Notes under the pieces: generated by a model
Told to the model about the DNA's origin: nothing
The model's input: only the letters and a program-made list of their open reading frames with translations
Databases searched by the model: none
DNA from: Pseudomonadota bacterium
GTDB lineage: Bacteria; Pseudomonadota; Gammaproteobacteria; Burkholderiales; Burkholderiaceae_C
DNA length: 51,495 nt
Assembly: GCA_018241405.1 (NCBI GenBank)
Contig: JAFEDY010000045.1
Location: forward strand, 671 to 52,165
Reading direction: 5' to 3'
Shown: piece after piece, positions 45,371 through 51,495 of the stretch
Position numbering within the stretch: the first letter of the stretch is position 1
Layout of the letters: the number at the start of each line of letters is the position of its first letter
Program-made: the position numbers and the translations under genes

Positions 45371-46195
45371 ATGCACGCATCAACCAGCCCTACCCCTCCC
45401 AACACACTGCCAGCATTCCTGCTGGCTTTTGTGTTGCTGGGCGCGCTCGCCGCCGCCGGCTGGTGGATGGCCATGTACATGCGCGTCGCTCCCAGCACGC
45501 CCGTCCCGGTACAGGCCCTGAACGGGGGTAAACATCGGGCCATGGGCGACACTCTGCCAGCGCCCCAACGCGAGGCCGGCCCGCCCTGGACCGCCTTGAC
45601 CACGGCCCAGAAAGAGGCCTTGTACCCGCTTGCAGACCGATGGAGCGTGCTCAGCGAGGTACAAAAACGCAACTGGCTGAACCTTGCAGCAGGTTTTCAC
45701 GCGCTCTCGCCCGAGGAGCAGCAGAAGATGCTGGCCCGCATCACCGACTGGGCCAACCTGAGCGCCCAGCAGCGCAGCCAGGCACGCCTGAACTACGCCG
45801 CGACAGCCAGGCTTCCCGCCGACAGCAAGCGCGCCCAATGGGAGGCCTACCAGGCATTGAGCGCCGAGGAAAAGAAGCGCCTGGCGGCCAAGGCTGCCCC
45901 CAAACCCCGGGGTGCCGCCACCGCCGTGCATCCGGTTTCACCCAAGAAACTGGCGCGCGTGCCCGCCGCCATCAACGCCCCGGCGGCCGTGCCCAATCCG
46001 CCAAAGATCCTGCCACACGCGGAATTCCAACCGCCCCAGGTGCTGCCCACGCCCGCTCCGGTTGTGGTGGAGACGGCGCCCATCGCCACGCACTCGGCCG
46101 TGCCGGCATCCATCCCCCCTCTGCAGCCCGCATCCGCTGGCGATACGCAGGCAGAACCCGCGCGCGATTCGACGCCGCTGTTTACGCCACAATAG
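45371..46195 (+). CDS. DUF3106-family protein with N-terminal membrane anchor
   Basis: This is a 274-aa protein. A hydrophobic helix at about residues 15-38 (AFLLAFVLLGALAAAGWWMAMYM) anchors or exports it. The DUF3106 region (about 72-178) shows helical repeats with PPWTALTTAQKEALYPLADR, KRNWLNLAAGFHALSPEEQQKMLARITDWANLS and WEAYQALSAEEKKRLA. The last 90 residues are a low-complexity Pro/Ala tail (PPQVLPTPAPVVVETAP). It follows DUF3619 and precedes an RDD protein, a conserved order in this family of bacteria. A periplasmic role under control of the sigma factor is likely; the function is unknown. Confidence 0.85.
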   Translation: MHASTSPTPPNTLPAFLLAFVLLGALAAAGWWMAMYMRVAPSTPVPVQALNGGKHRAMGDTLPAPQREAGPPWTALTTAQKEALYPLADRWSVLSEVQKRNWLNLAAGFHALSPEEQQKMLARITDWANLSAQQRSQARLNYAATARLPADSKRAQWEAYQALSAEEKKRLAAKAAPKPRGAATAVHPVSPKKLARVPAAINAPAAVPNPPKILPHAEFQPPQVLPTPAPVVVETAPIATHSAVPASIPPLQPASAGDTQAEPARDSTPLFTPQ

Positions 46196-46220
46196 CGCTC
46201 CCGCATCCTGCCCCTCACGC

Positions 46221-46790
46221 ATGCCCGCCAAAAGCCAGACGGGATCTTCCCAGTCCACCAGATCCCCGGCCGCGCCCTCGCTAGTTCCGAACGACGGCAT
46301 GGCGCCTCCGCTGTACCGCCGCATGGCCTGCTGGCTGTACGAGGGCATGCTGATGTTCGGCGTGGTGTTCATCGCCGGCTACCTGTTCGGCACGCTGACG
46401 CAGACGCGCAATGCGCTGGACAACCGCCATGCGCTGCAGGCCTTTCTGTTCCTCGTCTTCGGTGTCTACTTCGTCTGGTTCTGGTCACGCGGCCATACCC
46501 TGGCCATGAAGACCTGGCATATCCGCGTGGTGGACTGCCAGGGCCGCGCCATCAGCCAGTGGCGTGCGCTGCTGCGCTATCTGCTGAGCTGGCTGTGGTT
46601 TCTGCCACCGCTCACGGCCTACGCCGTGGGCGTGCCTGTACTCACCACCCTGCTGCTGCTGGCCCTGTGGGTCATGCTCTGGGCCCTGGCGAGCCGCCTG
46701 CACCCGCAGCACCAGTTCTGGCACGATGCGCTGGCGGGCACGCGCCTCGTGCACCATGAGCTGCCGCCGAGACCGCGAAAGAACGGCTGA
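46221..46790 (+). CDS. RDD-family membrane protein
   Basis: This 189-aa inner-membrane protein has the RDD-family start PPLYRRMACWLYEGMLMFGVVFIAGYLFG (Arg then an acidic residue before the first helix) and the motif GHTLAMKTWHIRVVDCQG (the 'G.T.G....ihVv' segment), followed by LRYLLSWLWFLPP and further helices, ending HQFWHDALAGTRLVH. RDD proteins are proposed transporters or ion exchangers; the substrate is unknown. It is 25 bases after DUF3106 and 38 bases before dgkA, so probably part of the sigma-factor operon. Confidence 0.9.
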   Translation: MPAKSQTGSSQSTRSPAAPSLVPNDGMAPPLYRRMACWLYEGMLMFGVVFIAGYLFGTLTQTRNALDNRHALQAFLFLVFGVYFVWFWSRGHTLAMKTWHIRVVDCQGRAISQWRALLRYLLSWLWFLPPLTAYAVGVPVLTTLLLLALWVMLWALASRLHPQHQFWHDALAGTRLVHHELPPRPRKNG

Positions 46791-46828
46791 CGGGCAGGCC
46801 CGCCACCCTCCCCTTTTTTCTGCGCCCC

Positions 46829-47218
46829 ATGCCCCACCCACCTCATCCACACAAGCAGCGCACCGGCCTGAACCGGCTGTGGCATGCCACGGCTTATTCC
46901 ATCGCGGGACTGCGCGCGGGCTGGCGCGAAAAGGCCTTTCGCCAGGAACTGTGCCTGGCCGCCCTGATGCTGCCACTGGCCTTCTGGCTCGGTAGCGGCT
47001 GGGCGGAAACGGCCGTGCTGTCCGGCGCCGTGGTGCTGGTCTTGATTACTGAACTGCTCAATTCAGGCATAGAGGCGGCGATTGACCGCATCGGCCCCGA
47101 ACTGCACGAGCTGTCCAAGCGCGCCAAGGACCTGGGCAGCGCCGCCGTGCTGCTGAGCCTGCTTCTGTGCGGCGCTGTCTGGGCGGCCGCGCTCTACCAA
47201 AGGTTTACCCATGGCTGA
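46829..47218 (+). CDS. dgkA: Diacylglycerol kinase
   Basis: This 129-aa trimeric inner-membrane enzyme phosphorylates diacylglycerol to phosphatidate in lipid recycling. The family motifs are complete: GLRAGWREKAFRQELCLAAL, then ITELLNSGIEAAIDRIGPELHELSKRAKDLGSAAVLLSL. There are three membrane segments. The N-terminus before GLNRLWHATAYS is slightly longer than in E. coli. The gene overlaps the LOG gene by eight bases, indicating translational coupling. Confidence 0.93.
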   Translation: MPHPPHPHKQRTGLNRLWHATAYSIAGLRAGWREKAFRQELCLAALMLPLAFWLGSGWAETAVLSGAVVLVLITELLNSGIEAAIDRIGPELHELSKRAKDLGSAAVLLSLLLCGAVWAAALYQRFTHG

Positions 47219-47804
47219 CCCGGCTTTTTCGATCTGCGTGTACCTGGGCTCGCGCCCCGGCGACAACCCCTTGTTCACCGAGGCCGCCGTGGCCGTGGGC
47301 CGCTGGATAGGCCAGCGCGGCGGGCAACTGGTCTATGGCGGCGGGCGCAGTGGGCTCATGGGCCAGGTGGCAGAGGCCACGCGCGTAGCCGGCGGGCGCG
47401 TGGTCGGCATCATTCCCCAGGCCTTGGTGGACAAGGAGCTGGCAAACCACCTGTGCGACGAGCTGCACATCGTCACGACCATGCACGAGCGCAAGGCACT
47501 GATGGCCGAGCGCAGCGATGCCTTCCTGGCCCTGCCGGGCGGCATTGGCACGCTGGAGGAGCTTTTCGAGGTCTGGACCTGGCGCCAGCTCGGTTACCAC
47601 GACAAGCCTATTGGCGTGCTGGACACCGATGGCTACTACGGCGGCCTGATGGGTTTCATGCAGCACGCCGTAAAGAATGGCCTGATGGGCGAATGGCAGA
47701 TGGGCCTGATCCGCACCGGCGTCGAGCCTGGTGAACTGCTGGCCGCCCTGGTGCAGGACGCCGGCCTCAACGCCAGCGCCATTCCCTTGCGCGACGTGAT
47801 CTGA
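47211..47804 (+). CDS. LOG-family protein (nucleoside 5'-monophosphate phosphoribohydrolase)
   Basis: This 197-aa Rossmann-like enzyme belongs to the 'LONELY GUY'/YvdD group, which removes ribose 5-phosphate from AMP or cytokinin nucleotides. The characteristic motifs are LVYGGGRSGLMGQVA, MHERKALMAERSDAFLALPGGIGTLEELFEVWTWRQLG (PGGxGTxxE). Its substrate in this bacterium is not evident; general nucleotide salvage is likely. Its stop codon TGA (47802-47804) abuts the stop of the convergent P-II gene with no base between. Confidence 0.93.
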   Translation: MADPAFSICVYLGSRPGDNPLFTEAAVAVGRWIGQRGGQLVYGGGRSGLMGQVAEATRVAGGRVVGIIPQALVDKELANHLCDELHIVTTMHERKALMAERSDAFLALPGGIGTLEELFEVWTWRQLGYHDKPIGVLDTDGYYGGLMGFMQHAVKNGLMGEWQMGLIRTGVEPGELLAALVQDAGLNASAIPLRDVI

Positions 47805-49852
<2,048 letters not shown>

Positions 49853-49944
49853 AGCGGGGAGGACGAAAAAACGCGGCCCATTATGCCTTCAGCCCCCATG
49901 CCGCGCGGGGCCTCGGTTTTGGCGCCATCATCGGCCATTGCCCC

Positions 49945-51171
49945 TTGCACACCACACCCTTGCCAGCCCCATCCAACTGCTACGACCTGCAACTGCACGA
50001 CTCGGCCGCCCAGGTCGATGCCGCCGCCTGGGACGCCCTGCTGGCCGCGCAGGCCCAGCCCACCCCCTTCATGCGCCACACCTACCTGGCGGCGCTGGAG
50101 GCCAGCGGCAGCGCCACGGCGCGCACCGGCTGGGCGCCGCGCTTCTTCACGCTGTGGCGCGAAGGCAGGCTGCGCGCGGCCTGCGCGCTCTACGTCAAGG
50201 CGCATTCCTACGGTGAATATGTCTTCGACTGGGCCTGGGCCGATGCCCATGAGCGCCATGGCCTGCCCTACTACCCCAAGGCCGTGGTGGCAGCGCCCTT
50301 CACGCCCGTACCCGGCAGCCGGTTGCTAGCGCGGGACGACGACGCGCGCGCCGCCCTGCTGCAGGCGCTGATCGATTGGGCGGGCGAGGCCGGGCTGTCG
50401 TCGCTGCACCTGCTGTTTGCGGCCGAGGACGACCTGGCCGCCGCACGCGCCGCCGGCCTGATGCTGCGCCATCAAGTGCAGTTCCACTGGCACAACCGAC
50501 GGCCCGGAGGCGGCGAGCCGTTTGCCGGCTTCGAGGACTTCCTGGCCTCGCTGAGCCAGGACAAGCGCAAGAAGATCCGCCAGGAGCGCCGCCGTGTGCA
50601 GGATGCCGGCGTGGGCTTTTGCGTGCTGCGCGGGCGCGAGATCACGGCCGCCGACTGGGAATTTTTCTACCGTTGCTACGAACGCACCTACCTGGAGCAT
50701 GGCAACCCGCCCTACCTGACGCGCGACTTCTTCGCGCGCATGCACGCGCACATGCCCGAGGCCTGGGTGCTGTTCGTGGCCGAGCGCGGGGATCACCCCA
50801 TAGCTAGCAGTTTGATAGCTGTCAGCGCTTATCAGGCGGACGCTAGTGGCCAAAAACATTCAAATGCAGCAGCCTATGGCCGCTACTGGGGCGCACTGGA
50901 GCGCGTGGACTGCCTGCACTTCGAGGCCTGCTACTACCAGCCCATTGCCTGGTGCATTGCCAACGGCGTACAGCGTTTTGAGGGCGGCGCCCAGGGCGAG
51001 CACAAGATGGCCCGGGCCCTGCTGCCGGTGCCTACCACCAGTGCACACTGGCTGGCGCACCCGGTCTTTGCACGCGCCATTGACGCCTATCTGGAGCGTG
51101 AGGGCCAGCAAGTGTCCCGCTATGTGCAGGAGCTGCAGCAGCGCAACCCCTTCCGGCACGAGGGCCGATAA
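49945..51171 (+). CDS. GNAT-superfamily acyltransferase (COG3146/peptidogalycan type)
   Basis: This 408-aa protein of the double-GNAT family is annotated as peptidogalycan biosynthesis or N-acetyltransferase. Typical segments are TPFMRHTYLAALEASGSATARTGWAP, HSYGEYVFDWAWADAHERHGLPYYPK, LSQDKRKKIRQERRRVQDAGV, FYRCYERTYLEHGNPPYLTRDFF and YYQPIAWCIANGVQRFEGGAQGEHKMARAL. No ATG is available upstream of the conserved region; TTG 49945 is the best start. Residues about 288-308 (SSLIAVSAYQADASGQKHSN) are encoded by a repeat copy and interrupt the usual 'PIA.SL......YGRYWG' segment. It stands alone between nadE and a chemoreceptor gene. Confidence 0.82.
   Translation: MHTTPLPAPSNCYDLQLHDSAAQVDAAAWDALLAAQAQPTPFMRHTYLAALEASGSATARTGWAPRFFTLWREGRLRAACALYVKAHSYGEYVFDWAWADAHERHGLPYYPKAVVAAPFTPVPGSRLLARDDDARAALLQALIDWAGEAGLSSLHLLFAAEDDLAAARAAGLMLRHQVQFHWHNRRPGGGEPFAGFEDFLASLSQDKRKKIRQERRRVQDAGVGFCVLRGREITAADWEFFYRCYERTYLEHGNPPYLTRDFFARMHAHMPEAWVLFVAERGDHPIASSLIAVSAYQADASGQKHSNAAAYGRYWGALERVDCLHFEACYYQPIAWCIANGVQRFEGGAQGEHKMARALLPVPTTSAHWLAHPVFARAIDAYLEREGQQVSRYVQELQQRNPFRHEGR
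50805..50866 (+). repeat. Dispersed repeat copy 7, inside the GNAT gene
   Basis: The sequence tttgatagctgtcagcgctt-atcaggcggacgctagtggcc matches the reference copy, including the agcgctt/gcgct arms and the tail caaaaacatt. It is read through in frame and adds about 18-20 residues to the protein. Confidence 0.78.
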
Positions 51172-51194
51172 CCCTTAACCCGTCCAGGCCAAGG

Positions 51195-51495
51195 TCAAAA
51201 ACGCTCCCATTCGTCGGCCTGTGTGGTGGGCGTCGCCTGCCCGACCGGTGCAGGGACGGCCGCCTTTTTGGCAGGCAGTGCCGACATAGAGGCAACCGCC
51301 TTGATCGCGGGGACAACGCCCTGCACAGGCGCGACGGCCGGGCTCGGCGCAGTTACCGGCATGCCCGATGGCCCTTGCGCCATGCGAAACACCGCCACGG
51401 CCTGTACCAGCTCGTGCGCCTGGCCGCTCAGGCTGCTGGCCGCGGCCGCCATTTCCTCCACCAGCGCGGCATTCTGCTGCGTGGCCTGGTCCATC
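51195..51495 (-). CDS. Methyl-accepting chemotaxis protein, C-terminal end
   Basis: These are the last 99 residues of a chemoreceptor; the gene continues beyond the window. It begins with the conserved end of the signalling coiled coil, MDQATQQNAALVEEMAAAASSL, then AHELVQAVAVFRM, a Pro/Ala/Val linker of ~50 residues, and ends DEWERF. The terminal WxxF resembles the NWETF-type tether through which CheR and CheB bind receptors. The ligand domain is not visible. Confidence 0.9.
   Translation of the reverse strand, partial: MDQATQQNAALVEEMAAAASSLSGQAHELVQAVAVFRMAQGPSGMPVTAPSPAVAPVQGVVPAIKAVASMSALPAKKAAVPAPVGQATPTTQADEWERF

Overview
This is about 51.5 kb of GC-rich chromosome with tightly packed, mostly metabolic genes. 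Gene content and order (cysD-cysN, fdxA plus a thioredoxin-reductase-like ferredoxin reductase, thiO-thiS-thiG-thiE, ilvB-ilvN-ilvC-pssA-leuA, nadE next to a P-II gene, a sigma factor followed by DUF3619/DUF3106/RDD genes) and a dispersed 'tagctg..cgctt..aagcgct' repeat point to a betaproteobacterium of the family Comamonadaceae (Acidovorax/Alicycliphilus/Diaphorobacter type). The genus is inferred from gene recognition, not from a search.

Layout. 1-4863: end of the sulfate-activation genes, a 163-bp inverted-repeat element that supplies the cysN stop codon, fdxA with its reductase, and a CytX-type HMP transporter. 4920-5762: thiD. 5763-8765: an accessory block with a hydantoin-racemase-like gene and an NCS1 transporter behind a strong promoter/operator, closed on the right by a decayed second copy of the thiD 5' end. 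8794-14260: a co-directional six-gene cassette I do not recognise as any described system: an AraC regulator with a degenerate receiver domain, a 778-aa Cys/Trp-rich protein, a DUF1360 membrane protein, an 86-aa protein starting MSCCG, a trypsin-like protease, and a 97-aa protein resembling a free-standing pro-domain. 14631-17810: TPP riboswitch and thiOSGE. The two accessory blocks therefore lie between thiD and the rest of the thiamine genes.

17821-29679: FimV-like protein, Crp/Fnr regulator, a kinase/acyl-CoA dehydrogenase pair (split ACAD10/11 type), trifunctional putA with a visible operator, an IclR regulator and a PbpG-type endopeptidase. 29795-33222: two different leuA genes in tandem behind a leucine-rich leader peptide and attenuator. 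33234-39503: LysR plus a six-gene aromatic catabolic cluster (MBL protein, FAD monooxygenase, DUF2783, VOC protein, FAH hydrolase, maleylacetoacetate isomerase) sitting between pssA-ilvCNB and leuA. 39507-44027: pssA, ilvC, ilvN, ilvB. 44316-47804: sigma factor, DUF3619, DUF3106, RDD, dgkA, LOG. 47805-51495: P-II, nadE, a GNAT protein and the C-terminus of a chemoreceptor.

How it works together: thiamine synthesis and salvage (cytX, thiD, riboswitch, thiOSGE), branched-chain amino-acid synthesis (ilvBNC, two leuA, leuL attenuator) and catabolic branches (proline, acyl-CoA, aromatic ring, hydantoin or ureide) make up most of the window. At least seven copies of one dispersed repeat are visible; three lie inside genes and are translated in frame. 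No tRNA, rRNA, CRISPR array, transposase or prophage gene was seen.
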